A stretch of DNA of 64,000 nt from an uncultured Gardnerella sp. (lineage in GTDB: Bacteria > Actinomycetota > Actinomycetes > Actinomycetales > Bifidobacteriaceae): NCBI GenBank assembly GCA_947088155.1, contig CAMUFL010000003.1, positions 62,001 to 126,000 of the forward strand, written 5' to 3'. Positions 18,992 to 28,506 of the stretch are shown piece after piece. A program made the translations under genes and the position numbers. Under the pieces are notes generated by a model that worked only from the letters and a program-made list of their open reading frames with translations, did no database searches and was not told where the DNA came from. Position 1 is the first letter of the stretch. Each line of letters starts with the position of its first letter.

Positions 18992-19765
18992 TTAGTTTTG
19001 CTGCATCTTTTGCATTGCATAGTAAGCTGCACCAATAATTCCAGCCTCATTATGCAATGTTGCAACAACAATAGGAGTTTTAATATCGATATGCGGCAAG
19101 AACTTTTCGCTTACGCGGCTAACACCGCCACCGACAACAAACAAATCTGGGTTGAAATACTTTTCCATCAGGCCGTAGTACTTAGTCAAACGCTTAGCCC
19201 ACTTCTTATAGCCCATATCCAACTTTTCACGAACAGAAGAAGCAGCGTACTTTTCAGCATCGCCCTTACCTTTTTCAAGCTGAATATGACCAAGCTCAGT
19301 GTTTGGAATAAGCACACCGTTGTAAATCAAAGCCGTGCCGATACCAGTGCCAAGAGTAGTAGCAATAACCAAGCCATCCTTGTCTTTCGCCGCACCAAAA
19401 CGCTGCTCAGCTAAACCAGCAGCATCGGCATCGTTAACTACTGTTACAGGACGACCACAAGCCTCGCTAAAGACTTCAGTAACATCAACACCAATCCAAG
19501 ACTGGTCAAGATTTGCCATAAAATCGAGCTTCTTACCAGGCTTAATTGGAGCAGGGAATGCAATTCCAACAGGAACATCTGCAGGTACTTCAAAATGTTC
19601 AAGCTGCTGACGAACAATATCTGCAACTGCTTGAGGCGTAGAAACCGTAGGAGTGAGAATTTTGTATCGAGGTTCTGCGAACTCTCCCTTTTCCAAATTT
19701 ACTGGAGCAGCCTTAATACCGGATCCACCAATATCGACGCCAAATGCTTGTGCAGTGTCAATCAT
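18992..19765 (-). CDS. ppgK: Polyphosphate glucokinase (ROK family)
   Basis: Phosphorylates glucose using inorganic polyphosphate or ATP. Signatures: FGVDIGGSGIKAAPV (phosphate-binding), VVNDADAAGLAEQRFG, TLGTGIGTALIYNG and ELGHIQLEKGKGDAEKYA, the last typical of PPGK rather than of general ROK kinases. 257 residues, the usual length. This actinobacterial enzyme feeds glucose into the bifidobacterial fermentation pathway. It ends in its own hairpin terminator and probably stands as a single gene. Confidence 0.92.
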   Translation of the reverse strand: MIDTAQAFGVDIGGSGIKAAPVNLEKGEFAEPRYKILTPTVSTPQAVADIVRQQLEHFEVPADVPVGIAFPAPIKPGKKLDFMANLDQSWIGVDVTEVFSEACGRPVTVVNDADAAGLAEQRFGAAKDKDGLVIATTLGTGIGTALIYNGVLIPNTELGHIQLEKGKGDAEKYAASSVREKLDMGYKKWAKRLTKYYGLMEKYFNPDLFVVGGGVSRVSEKFLPHIDIKTPIVVATLHNEAGIIGAAYYAMQKMQQN

Positions 19766-19858
19766 TTCACTAACACTCCCCTCTGAATGTGTGCTGTATG
19801 GACAATTACCAGTATTCTATCGTATATTTGATACGACACGCTTACTGTTTACTAACTT

Positions 19859-20893
19859 CTACTTCAACGAAGGCATAGGTTTCCAGTCTTGATCGTGCAA
19901 AATTTTTCGAGAATCAATCCAACCGGTAAACAATTTACCAATACCCGAAATAATATGCTCACGATCGACAGCTATCAAACGAATAAGCTCTTTAGCAGCT
20001 GTTAAAGCAGTTCCAAGCGCAAACATAAACGGACGAAAATCGCCATGAACCATAAAGTAGCGAGCCATAAAGCCTCTATTTCGCATAATATGATAACGAT
20101 TCATGTCCGATGTTGAATTTAGCTGACGCACTCCTGCAATATCCCAATTAGGAATATCACGAGTGCGACGAAGAATAATATCCGGAACAACAATAGGATT
20201 CGTAACCTTACTCGCAAGATACCCGTAAGTAGTATCATCCCAGTAAATAAAGTAGCGCGAATCCGGGAAGCCGATTTTTTCAACTATATCTCGACGAATC
20301 AAACCGCCCTCAAAACACATCGTATTCATAACTTTGTATCCAGCTCTGCCAAAAGCAGCAGGCGCAATAGGATTTGGAATACCAAGCGGAACCAAAAAAT
20401 CGTACTGCCAGTAGAATTTACCACCGTCATAATCTAAACGACTTCCTTGAACAACAGCGTGACGCTTAGTCCAAGGAGCAAGACGCTCAATAGATTCAGG
20501 CACTGTTTCAACATCGTCATCCATAACCCAGAACCACTTAGCTCCAAGTTCATAAGCTTTTTTAACACCAGCACTAAAACCGCCAGCACCACCAAGATTT
20601 TCATCTTGAGGAGCATACACAACATGAAGTTCATTGCCTTCACAATCTTTTTGAGCTTTACCCCAACGATTAGTTAAAGAAGCTTCAAGACGAGCAACCA
20701 TTTCGCCAGTTTTGTCACTGCACTCATTGTCAACAACGACAATACGCCAAGGGCATTCTTTTAAACATTCAAACGAATGGAATAAATTCTCCAAAAGCTC
20801 TTGACGCTTATAAGTGACAACAACAATAGCTAATTTATCAATGCTAGTTGCGTTATTAGTACTAATTTTTTTTGATGCACTCGTATTGCTCAT
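19859..20893 (-). CDS. Glycosyltransferase family 2, GlfT2-like
   Basis: A GT-A fold nucleotide-sugar transferase. The N-terminal IVVVTYKRQELLENLF, the VVDNECSD motif, NLGGAGGFSAGV and the metal-binding WVMDDDVE are clear; WDDTTYGYLASK later in the domain is the usual catalytic-acid region. Layout and length resemble galactofuranosyl/rhamnosyl transferases (GlfT2/WbbL type). It probably builds cell-surface polysaccharide, but sugar and acceptor are unknown. Start at ATG 20891-20893 (MSNTSASKK), after GAGGGTAGG; the frame is open 11 codons further. Divergent from the FMN riboswitch. Confidence 0.82.
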   Translation of the reverse strand: MSNTSASKKISTNNATSIDKLAIVVVTYKRQELLENLFHSFECLKECPWRIVVVDNECSDKTGEMVARLEASLTNRWGKAQKDCEGNELHVVYAPQDENLGGAGGFSAGVKKAYELGAKWFWVMDDDVETVPESIERLAPWTKRHAVVQGSRLDYDGGKFYWQYDFLVPLGIPNPIAPAAFGRAGYKVMNTMCFEGGLIRRDIVEKIGFPDSRYFIYWDDTTYGYLASKVTNPIVVPDIILRRTRDIPNWDIAGVRQLNSTSDMNRYHIMRNRGFMARYFMVHGDFRPFMFALGTALTAAKELIRLIAVDREHIISGIGKLFTGWIDSRKILHDQDWKPMPSLK

Positions 20894-20970
20894 ACTTGTA
20901 TTCTCGCACCTACCCTCGCCACACAATTATCACAACAATGTTCTTAGCATGAGATACAAAAGAATAGTTA

Positions 20971-21107
20971 GTTTCAGGGAAGGTGAAAATCCTTACTGGC
21001 GGTAACAAAATACGTGTTTCATGCGTTTTTGAAGCCCGCGAGCGGCTTACAAGCTGCTGATTCGGTTAAATTCCGAAGCCAACGGTTACAGTCCGGATGA
21101 AAGAAAC
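20971..21107 (+). ncRNA. FMN riboswitch (RFN element)
   Basis: The conserved blocks of the RFN aptamer occur in order: AGGGAAGGTGAAAATCC, ACTGGCGGTAA, AGCCCGCGAGC, GGTTAAATTCCGAAGCC, AACGGTTACAGTCCGGATG, closed by GTTTC (20971-20975) pairing with GAAAC (21103-21107). FMN binding normally shuts off riboflavin synthesis or uptake genes. The Shine-Dalgarno GGAG (21108-21111) follows the closing helix at once and the ribU start is 11 bases past the aptamer. There is no room for a terminator, so control is probably at translation initiation (inference). Confidence 0.97.
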
Positions 21108-21118
21108 GGAGACCCATC

Positions 21119-21688
21119 ATGGGCATTTCTAATACAAATAATCACCAAACTTATGCAAAGAACTCTAACTGGTCTAGCGAAAAAATAGCAAAATACGCTC
21201 TATTCGTGGCACTTTCAATGGCTGTAAGTTTCATAGAATTTCCACTTATTCCAGACTTGTCGTATTTAAAATATGATCCTTCAGGAATAGTATGCCTAGT
21301 TGCAGGATTCGCATATGGTCCTGCAGCTGCAGCAATAGTAAGCATACTAGGTTTCGCACCGCACTTATTTACCAATCCACTAGGCACAGTTATGGCAGTG
21401 CTAGTATCTTTAGGAGCTAGCGTCACAGCGGCATTAATTTACAAAAAAATGCATACCAGAAAAGGCGCAATAATCGGACTTTTGGCAGGATCAATTATTG
21501 CTATTGCTCTTGCAATAGCTGGAAATCTTGTTATTACGCCACTTTATGCTCACATGACTGTTTCACAGGTTGTGGCTCTTATTATTCCAGCACTGCTACC
21601 GTTTAATATTATTAAACTTGCACTTCACGTTGTAGTAACTATGCTTATTTACAAACCAATTTCCAACCTGCTACACGAAAATAAATAA
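21119..21688 (+). CDS. ribU: Riboflavin ECF transporter substrate-binding subunit
   Basis: S component of an energy-coupling-factor importer for riboflavin. 189 residues with about five or six membrane helices. The LKYDPSGIVCLVAGFAYGP segment and PALLPFNIIKLALHVVV are typical of RibU. Immediate control by an FMN riboswitch supports riboflavin (or FMN) as substrate. The next gene, 20 bases on, supplies the ATPases and T subunit, so the two probably make a dedicated complete transporter. Confidence 0.93.
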   Translation: MGISNTNNHQTYAKNSNWSSEKIAKYALFVALSMAVSFIEFPLIPDLSYLKYDPSGIVCLVAGFAYGPAAAAIVSILGFAPHLFTNPLGTVMAVLVSLGASVTAALIYKKMHTRKGAIIGLLAGSIIAIALAIAGNLVITPLYAHMTVSQVVALIIPALLPFNIIKLALHVVVTMLIYKPISNLLHENK

Positions 21689-21708
21689 TAATTCTAAGCG
21701 GCATAATT

Positions 21709-24048
21709 ATGCATAATATCAGCACAAGTAGTAGCATGAACGAAGCTAAAAAGCACATGATTGAAAACAATGCGCAAGTAGTGTTGCGAAATATTTGCTT
21801 TAGCTACGATGATGGAAAAACTTGGACGCTTAATAATTTAAGTCTTACAATTAATGCTGGCGAGCGCGTGGCAATTGTGGGATTAAACGGTTCTGGTAAG
21901 TCAACCTTGGCAAAAATTATTGCAGGTTTAACGGCACCAGATAGCGGTTACGTTACATTATGCGGTGAAAAAGTTTTTGAAAATACTACTGCTTGTGCTG
22001 AATCATATAAAAATGCACGAAAATATATTGGCGCACTTTTCCAAAGTCCTGAAGACCAGATTATTACAACAATTACTGAAGAAGATGTTGCTTTCGGACT
22101 AGAAAATTTGCAATTCTCTCGAAAAACAATGTATAAGAGTATCAGTGAAGCTTTAAAAACTGTTCACATGGAAGATAAGCGTTACGCTGACCCTAGCACT
22201 ATGAGCGGCGGACAGCAGCAACGAGTAGCTTTAGCAAGCGCTATTGCTATGAATTCTAAACTGCTTGTTCTTGACGAACCTACTTCTATGCTCGACTCGT
22301 TCGCTCGCAAAGACGTTGATGCTTTATTCGATAATTTGCATAAAAATGGCACTACTATTGTTCAAATTACACACAATTTTGAGGAATGCAAACGGGCAAA
22401 TCGCATACTTCTACTAGAAAATGGCATACTGAAAGAAGTAAGCTTTAATGGTTTAAAAACTTACCTTTCTAATATTGAGTTGGCTAATAATCATTTAACT
22501 AAAATTAGCAAGAACAAAAACTTAACAGATAGCAGATTCAAAGAAAATGAGTCAGATATCGCTGTAGAAATTTCCGGACTAACTGTTCAATATGATAAAA
22601 CTTCTCCAGCTGTTATTGACGATTATTCACTCACTGTTAAAAGTGGCGAAACAGTTGCAATAATGGGCGAAAACGGCTGCGGTAAATCAACTCTTGCTAA
22701 AACAATGTGTGGACTGTTAAAAGCCAATTCAGGAAACATAACAGTACATGGCATATCTGTTAGAGGTAAAACATCTAAAATAATACGACAAAAACTACAT
22801 CAAACAATTGGCTACGTTATGCAACTGCCAGAACAACAGCTTTTTGCTGATACAGTACGGAACGATGTCGCTTATGGACCAAAAAATTTTGGGCTGAAAG
22901 GCAATGCTCTTAAAGAACGTGTGGATGAAACCCTACGCTTATTGAGCCTTGAGAATTTGGCTGAAAAATCACCTTTTGCGCTTTCTGGAGGTCAGCAGCG
23001 TCTTGTTGCAATAGCTGGCATTTTAGCTTGCAAGCCACGCGTGCTCGTACTGGATGAGCCAACAGCTGGATTAGATTTTGAAGCTGCGTTACGTATTCGA
23101 GAAATTCTTGGAACGCTACACAATCAAGGCGTAACCATAATACTTATTACGCATAATCTTCAAGAAGCAGAAGATTTAGGCGCAAGATTAGTAACATTAA
23201 AAGCAAATAATAAAGCAAGCAACACAGCAAAAAATACTGAAAATAACAAAAACAAAGAAAGTTCCGCAAAAGCAAAAACAACTTCGCTACTTAAATCTTT
23301 TGACCCACGCGCGACGCTGCTATCATGCTTTATTCTTATGCTAAGTGCTTTTAGTATTACTAACTACATACAGTTAGCTATTCTTGCTTTTGTAACATTT
23401 ACTCTAACTGTTGCTGCAAAAATACCATTTGTTAAGCTTATTGCTTCACTGCACATGATTATTGCGGTATTTGTTTTCTCCGGATTACTTAACATTCTGG
23501 CAGTGCGAACCGGCACAGTGCTAGCAAATATTGCAACTATTCCTATTACAACTGATGGAATTAATTACGCAATACTTTTTGCAACACGATTCTCGCTTGT
23601 TATTATCATTGGAGCAATTCTAGTACTAACAATGAGTCAGACAACGCTTAACGAATCTTGCACACGATTACTATCACCACTTCGACATATTGGAATACCA
23701 ACGCAAGAAATAGCACTTATTATGAGCCTAGCGCTACGGTTCTTACCAACACTCAGTGCAGAAGCGCACTCTGTGGCACTAGCGCAAATCGCTCGAGGAA
23801 GTAGCATTCGAGATGGTTCTTTTAAGCAACGAGTACACGCTATAACAGCTTTAATAGTGCCAGGTTTTGCAGGAGTAATTCGCCATGCTGACACTCTTGC
23901 GCTCGCATTAGATGCACGCTGTTACACGCCTGGAGCTGAAAGAACTCACTTGCACTCATGGAAAATGCGTATAAAAGATGTGCTGCTATCAGTAGTTACT
24001 CTTGGTGTTGTAAGCGCGATTATTGTGTGCAAAATGCTACCTTTGTAA
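21709..24048 (+). CDS. Fused ECF transporter EcfA-EcfA'-EcfT
   Basis: One 779-residue protein carries the whole energy module of an ECF importer. Residues about 20-260: first ATPase (GLNGSGKSTL, MSGGQQQRVALA, LVLDEPTSMLD). About 280-500: second ATPase (GENGCGKSTL, LSGGQQRLVAIA, LVLDEPTAGLD). A short Asn/Lys-rich linker follows, then about 525-779 is the membrane T component with about five helices and the two coupling motifs ARG (AQIARGS) and ARC (LALDARCY). These subunits are usually separate genes. It sits 20 bases after ribU under the same riboswitch, so riboflavin uptake is the likely job; use with other S subunits is possible. Confidence 0.93.
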   Translation: MHNISTSSSMNEAKKHMIENNAQVVLRNICFSYDDGKTWTLNNLSLTINAGERVAIVGLNGSGKSTLAKIIAGLTAPDSGYVTLCGEKVFENTTACAESYKNARKYIGALFQSPEDQIITTITEEDVAFGLENLQFSRKTMYKSISEALKTVHMEDKRYADPSTMSGGQQQRVALASAIAMNSKLLVLDEPTSMLDSFARKDVDALFDNLHKNGTTIVQITHNFEECKRANRILLLENGILKEVSFNGLKTYLSNIELANNHLTKISKNKNLTDSRFKENESDIAVEISGLTVQYDKTSPAVIDDYSLTVKSGETVAIMGENGCGKSTLAKTMCGLLKANSGNITVHGISVRGKTSKIIRQKLHQTIGYVMQLPEQQLFADTVRNDVAYGPKNFGLKGNALKERVDETLRLLSLENLAEKSPFALSGGQQRLVAIAGILACKPRVLVLDEPTAGLDFEAALRIREILGTLHNQGVTIILITHNLQEAEDLGARLVTLKANNKASNTAKNTENNKNKESSAKAKTTSLLKSFDPRATLLSCFILMLSAFSITNYIQLAILAFVTFTLTVAAKIPFVKLIASLHMIIAVFVFSGLLNILAVRTGTVLANIATIPITTDGINYAILFATRFSLVIIIGAILVLTMSQTTLNESCTRLLSPLRHIGIPTQEIALIMSLALRFLPTLSAEAHSVALAQIARGSSIRDGSFKQRVHAITALIVPGFAGVIRHADTLALALDARCYTPGAERTHLHSWKMRIKDVLLSVVTLGVVSAIIVCKMLPL

Positions 24049-24216
24049 TAAAAAATTTTGAAAATATTTCACCCTTTGCAGCAAGCGCAATAAATACGGA
24101 ATAAATAAATTTGCATTATCACATACAACAATTCGCAATATACTGTATAATCCGTTAAGCACTATGTAATTTATGTAATATTTGCGTTATAAAACTTGCA
24201 TTTGAAAGGACGCCTT

Positions 24217-24522
24217 ATGGCATTGACAAAAAAGCAGATTAAGCAGCTCCGCGCGCTCGCTAATACGCTTAGCCCACTTTTATACGTTGGCAAGAACGAT
24301 ATTACTGATGCAGCTGTGAAGCAAGCAGACGAAACCATGCAGTACCACGAGCTCATGAAGTGCTCTGTGCAAGATGGTTCCGGATTAAGCGCTAAAGAAG
24401 CTGCTGATGCACTTGCTCAAAAGCTCGGCGCCGAAGTCGTGCAAGTAATTGGCAATCGTTTTGTTTTGTTCCGCGTATCTCCATTAGACAGCGTTGACCA
24501 CATTATGCTTGTGCGTGAATAA
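24217..24522 (+). CDS. YhbY-like CRM-domain RNA-binding protein
   Basis: About 101 residues covering a single CRM domain: KKQIKQLRALANTLSPLLYVGKNDIT, the GxxG-like loop, then ALAQKLGAEVVQVIGNRFVLFR. Family members associate with pre-50S particles. The ATG at 24217 has AAAGGA six bases upstream; the open frame begins seven codons earlier. It is a single gene with its own terminator (24559-24590). Confidence 0.85.
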   Translation: MALTKKQIKQLRALANTLSPLLYVGKNDITDAAVKQADETMQYHELMKCSVQDGSGLSAKEAADALAQKLGAEVVQVIGNRFVLFRVSPLDSVDHIMLVRE

Positions 24523-24558
24523 TGATTTAGATTAACACGCCGTTTAAATCGTATACGA

Positions 24559-24590
24559 ATGGGCTTCTCTAATTTGAGAGGTCCATTTTG
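24559..24590 (+). terminator. Intrinsic terminator after the YhbY-like gene
   Basis: ATGGGCTTCTC (24559-24569) pairs with GAGAGGTCCAT (24576-24586) through 11 positions including two G-T pairs, followed by TTTGC. The U-tract is short. Confidence 0.6.
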
Positions 24591-24642
24591 CTTATGAGAA
24601 GCTATATAAATTACGTAATCAAGCCAAAGATACGCATAATTT

Positions 24643-24671
24643 TTGCATGTTTTCTTATCAGTGCATATAGA
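24643..24671 (+). promoter_or_regulatory. Candidate promoter for the 24771 gene
   Basis: TTGCAT (24643-24648) and TATAGA (24666-24671) are separated by exactly 17 bases, a good match to a housekeeping sigma factor promoter, about 100 bases before the start codon of the next gene. Confidence 0.4.
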
Positions 24672-24770
24672 TAGAATTGCATGTAAGAATTTCGCTTAAG
24701 AGAGATTGATTGATTCGAAAACTGAGTCAGCGATGCTTATTTTGTATCATGCTTGAGATGGAGGTTTATT

Positions 24771-25268
24771 ATGAGTAAAGCTAAAAGCTATTTTTGGGGA
24801 TTCGTTGTTGTCGCTATATTAGCTGGTTTGTGCTATTGCGTTCAGCACAATCCTTCTTTTAGCGGATTGCGCCACTTACTTAATATAAAACCAGATCTTA
24901 ACGCTATTAGCGAAAAGTGCCATTTACCAATAAAACGCAGCTACGCTCTCGGAGGAGATAATGCGATTATAAAAGTTGGAACTGGTGACAATTTTCAACA
25001 AGCCGCATCATGCGTACTTGATGAGTTTCCTTCTTCTGACGCAAATCATAAAAAATTAGAAAATATTCTTTATAAAAACGGCAACCCATTCGACATGAAT
25101 GACGACAATCATATTTTTATTGTTAGCGACCCATGTTCTGTAATGATTTTCCCAACTACTGCTGGTGACGTTATGATTGTTGGAAATGCTAATAATCTTT
25201 CCAAAATAGACAACGGCTCACTCATGGCAGGTTTAATGAAAGACGTTTCTTCCAATTACGGTGAATGA
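24771..25268 (+). CDS. Small membrane-anchored or secreted protein, function unknown
   Basis: About 165 residues. A single hydrophobic segment near the N-terminus (SYFWGFVVVAILAGLCYCV, residues about 6-24) is followed by an extracytoplasmic domain with several cysteines and no motif I recognise. Signal peptide or membrane anchor cannot be told apart. Start chosen at ATG 24771, with GGAGG upstream. Lies next to another lineage-specific anchored protein on the same strand (25343). Confidence 0.65.
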   Translation: MSKAKSYFWGFVVVAILAGLCYCVQHNPSFSGLRHLLNIKPDLNAISEKCHLPIKRSYALGGDNAIIKVGTGDNFQQAASCVLDEFPSSDANHKKLENILYKNGNPFDMNDDNHIFIVSDPCSVMIFPTTAGDVMIVGNANNLSKIDNGSLMAGLMKDVSSNYGE

Positions 25269-25342
25269 GTTACACATAAAACGTAGGTTTTGCCAAAATA
25301 CGATTAAACAATTGCAACTTTGTGAAAGTAGAGATGCTGGGC

Positions 25343-26470
25343 ATGAAAAAGAATAGTGATTTTCTGTATTATTGCGTATCGACTGTTGTGCTTATATGCT
25401 GGCTTACAACATGGGTTGTGTATGTTTGCTTTGTTGTCGACACTGCACAAAATAGCGGTTTTTCACTGCAACATGTTGCCAGTAGTGCCATAAGCACTAT
25501 CACAAAACCGCATACTCGCAATGCAGATGACATTCTTTCTCAAGCTGGCCGCGCTTATAAAGACGTACTAACTAATCTCAACGGCAAGTATAAATTTGGT
25601 GATGCAGATAAATATTATTATTCGCTTTGGGATGTTAACAATGACAAAATTCCTGAGTTGATTGTAACTGCTGCGAAAGTTGTAGATCCAAATTGTTCGC
25701 CAGCACAAAATGGTGAGACTTGTGAAAATGATCGACCAATATCAGCTCGGTTATTTTCATATGATGGGAAAAAGTTAGTCATTCCCTCAACCATACTTAG
25801 TTATGGCACTAATTTTGGAACTATGTTTTTTGACAAAAATCATGATGGTATTGTTTTCCTTGAAAATAAAGTACCAGATGGCGGTTATTCTGAGATCCAT
25901 AACTGGTCGGAAGATCCTCATTTCCCATGGAAAAAAACAATATATAAACTGCAAAATAATGATTTTGTTAAAAAAACTTATTTAGTTGAATATCCTATCG
26001 ACACAAATCTAACTAAAGGTAGTAATGAGTTAGGTAAAGTAACTGCGCCAAATTATTTGGAATCTGATGATCTTAGCGAAATTAATAAGTTAATTAATAT
26101 AACTAAATTAACTTCTAAAGAGCGTCAGCATGAAGCAGAAGTGCTGAAATGGCGAGAAAAAGGTTATCAGGTTTTCGACGGTACAATATCTAGTGAAAAT
26201 GAATTTATTTTCACTAAACGTCTTCTTATTGTTACTAATTTTCATGGAACAGAAAGTGGTTTTTCAGCTCCAGGTTCCTCTGTAGCAAGAGGTTTAATAC
26301 TTCAAGGAAATTCTGAAGAAGATAATTCTAAATTAGATGCTTATTTTTCAAAATACGCAAAAACTGGGGATAAATTTACCATAGCTATTAAAGATTCTAG
26401 ATATTGTTGTTGGGATGAAGATCTTTCAGGAACTCCGGAAGCTTTTGATGCTATGCATATTATTCCGTAA
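25343..26470 (+). CDS. Membrane-anchored protein of unknown function
   Basis: About 375 residues. One membrane segment (FLYYCVSTVVLICWLTTWVV) at the N-terminus, then a large extracytoplasmic part. The segment SLWDVNNDKIPELIV resembles an acidic calcium-binding/FG-GAP-like turn (DVNNDKIPE), and FFDKNHDGIVFL has a second such turn (DKNHDG). I do not recognise the family. The start is uncertain: a GTG at 25322 and ATGs at 25334 and 25343 are all in frame; the last has an AGAG at workable distance. Transcribed after the 24771 gene with a 74-base gap and closed by a strong terminator. Confidence 0.6.
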   Translation: MKKNSDFLYYCVSTVVLICWLTTWVVYVCFVVDTAQNSGFSLQHVASSAISTITKPHTRNADDILSQAGRAYKDVLTNLNGKYKFGDADKYYYSLWDVNNDKIPELIVTAAKVVDPNCSPAQNGETCENDRPISARLFSYDGKKLVIPSTILSYGTNFGTMFFDKNHDGIVFLENKVPDGGYSEIHNWSEDPHFPWKKTIYKLQNNDFVKKTYLVEYPIDTNLTKGSNELGKVTAPNYLESDDLSEINKLINITKLTSKERQHEAEVLKWREKGYQVFDGTISSENEFIFTKRLLIVTNFHGTESGFSAPGSSVARGLILQGNSEEDNSKLDAYFSKYAKTGDKFTIAIKDSRYCCWDEDLSGTPEAFDAMHIIP

Positions 26471-26541
26471 TATACATTAATATATCATCGCAAAACTTTC
26501 TGTTCCTATGAAGTATGTAAATACACATAATTACATAGATT

Positions 26542-26600
26542 AAATGCTCCATGAGTGTTGAACTGTCTCAGTAGTTTTGCAATCATGGAGCATTTTATTT
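26542..26600 (+). terminator. Intrinsic terminator between convergent genes
   Basis: AAATGCTCCATGA (26542-26554) pairs perfectly with TCATGGAGCATTT (26583-26595), followed on the plus strand by TTATTT. It may also work on the minus strand for the gene ending at 26659, with a weaker U-tract. Confidence 0.75.
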
Positions 26601-26658
26601 GCGCGAATAAATTTCATTTTTAAATGAATATCACTTCGCTTGATGCATGTAATGCAGT

Positions 26659-28371
26659 TTAGTCACGTTCAGGAAGCTTACTCCAGTCGAAAGGCTTTTC
26701 AACCAAGTAGTATGCAACACTATCGTCTGGAGCAGGCTTAAATGGAACAGCCTTGTGCTTAACTGTTGGCACGAACGGGTTATCTTCTATTGCACCTTTG
26801 TAAGGTTCAGCATCAACAGTCGTTTTAGAATACAGTTTCGGATTTCTGCGTAAAATAAACGGTCTTGTAGTATCTGGCTTTTTATTGCCTTTTCCTTCAA
26901 AATAGCCAGAAGATTCAATCTTATTAAGATTTGCATGAACTGGAACTACAAGGAAGAAGTCGCGCATTCTAAACGAAGAGTCTTTCCAATAGCCAGGAAT
27001 TTTATCAGGGCTTCCATATTGTTTAATGTCTTCAGGAGGTTCAAACGCGTCAACCCACTTACCATTAACACACATATTGCCAATATTGTCATTAGCTGTT
27101 TCACCACAATACGGCAATCCCATTCCACGATAAAGTTCAAAAGCACCAGTATCTCCAACAATCAAATGATTCTTCATCTGACTGTCTTTATTCTTATCAT
27201 TATCCTTATAAAAAATTACCCCACCAGGATCATGAGCACTATTACCCAGAGTTAGATACTCATAGAAATGAGAATCTTCAGGATATACAGGGTCATTTGG
27301 CAACCGCAAAAATGTAAACATTGGATGTTTTTGCGGATAATAATATGGCTGAAAATCTATACAGTCACCATCATTAGTACACCAAATGCCAATTACAGGA
27401 TTGGTATTCGTTGCCCAGAGTGACTTATCGTCGCTATCGCTTTCTTTTGTCATTACATTTTTTGTTTCAGAAGCGTCAACACCGTAGTACAAGTCAACAT
27501 GCCCACCAGAAAACTTTGTGCCTAAAGCAGGTTTAGAAGAAATAATCTTACCAAGATTCTTTTCTGACGAGAAATGCGGGTGCAATGAAACATCTTTCAA
27601 TCCTAAATCTCGCAACTTATTTACTGCTTCGTCTTTATCCATGCCGAACAAGTCTGCAGGAATACCTTTGTCTTTAACTCCAACAGCAATACGAATCACG
27701 CCATCATCACTACTTCCGCTCGAAACTGAGAAGCCTGGCATCGGGTCAGTTGCAATAACTTTTCCAGTATTAGTAGAAATAATATTGTATGTTTCAACAG
27801 GAACACCCATAGATTCAGCTATTTTCTTAGCTTTTTCGAGAGGCTGACCTACTACTCCCTTTTTAGGAATTCCAGGACCTTTAGATTCTATAACAGTAAC
27901 ATGCGATGAACTTTGCACACGTTGACCAGGACGAACATTAGTAAAACGAACAAAACCACCACGTTTAACAGAAGAAAACTCTTTAACAATAATAACTTTC
28001 ACACCCTGCTTACGTAGATCGTCTACAGTTTTTTGCAATGGCGCACTTTTTAATGCACTAGCTTTAGGAATAAGAACAGTATGACTACTTTGTGAAGGTA
28101 AATAAAATACCATAAACGCAACCGCAGCAGCAATAACAAGTACTACAGTAACAATTGAAGCAATCAGTAGTTTAAATTGCTTTGATTTAGCAAAAGATTT
28201 CTCGCTACTACTTTTTGCAATATACCCAGGCTGAGTATAAGTTTCTTTTACAGGTGGCACATTATAATTTTCATTCGCAACGTCCGAATAATTTGCAACA
28301 ACATTGCCACATGAATCACAAAACTTACTATTCTGCTCTAGTTTATTTCCACAATTTTCACAAAATGCCAT
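26659..28371 (-). CDS. Zinc-ribbon / membrane-anchored PASTA-repeat protein
   Basis: About 570 residues. Order: a cytoplasmic four-cysteine zinc ribbon at residues 3-24 (CENCGNKLEQNSKFCDSCGN), a linker, one membrane segment at about 68-88, three PASTA-like repeats (beginning near HTVLIPKASALK, GIPKKGVVGQPLEKAK and IPADLFGMDKDEAVNKL), then about 250 residues that I cannot place. PASTA repeats usually sense cell-wall fragments, but there is no kinase or penicillin-binding domain here. Start at ATG 28369-28371 (MAFCENCGN) after GAGGG; the frame runs nine codons further. Single gene, convergent with the 25343 gene. Confidence 0.75.
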   Translation of the reverse strand: MAFCENCGNKLEQNSKFCDSCGNVVANYSDVANENYNVPPVKETYTQPGYIAKSSSEKSFAKSKQFKLLIASIVTVVLVIAAAVAFMVFYLPSQSSHTVLIPKASALKSAPLQKTVDDLRKQGVKVIIVKEFSSVKRGGFVRFTNVRPGQRVQSSSHVTVIESKGPGIPKKGVVGQPLEKAKKIAESMGVPVETYNIISTNTGKVIATDPMPGFSVSSGSSDDGVIRIAVGVKDKGIPADLFGMDKDEAVNKLRDLGLKDVSLHPHFSSEKNLGKIISSKPALGTKFSGGHVDLYYGVDASETKNVMTKESDSDDKSLWATNTNPVIGIWCTNDGDCIDFQPYYYPQKHPMFTFLRLPNDPVYPEDSHFYEYLTLGNSAHDPGGVIFYKDNDKNKDSQMKNHLIVGDTGAFELYRGMGLPYCGETANDNIGNMCVNGKWVDAFEPPEDIKQYGSPDKIPGYWKDSSFRMRDFFLVVPVHANLNKIESSGYFEGKGNKKPDTTRPFILRRNPKLYSKTTVDAEPYKGAIEDNPFVPTVKHKAVPFKPAPDDSVAYYLVEKPFDWSKLPERD

Positions 28372-28506
28372 AATTCCCTCTCTTAACTGTGCTCGCACTT
28401 ACCGAGTTTTTAACACAGCAAATCCCTCTTAAGTGAAATATCTACACACGATTCTAGTTACACTGTCTGATAAACACAAAGATGCAATAACAAACACAGC
28501 ACTTAT

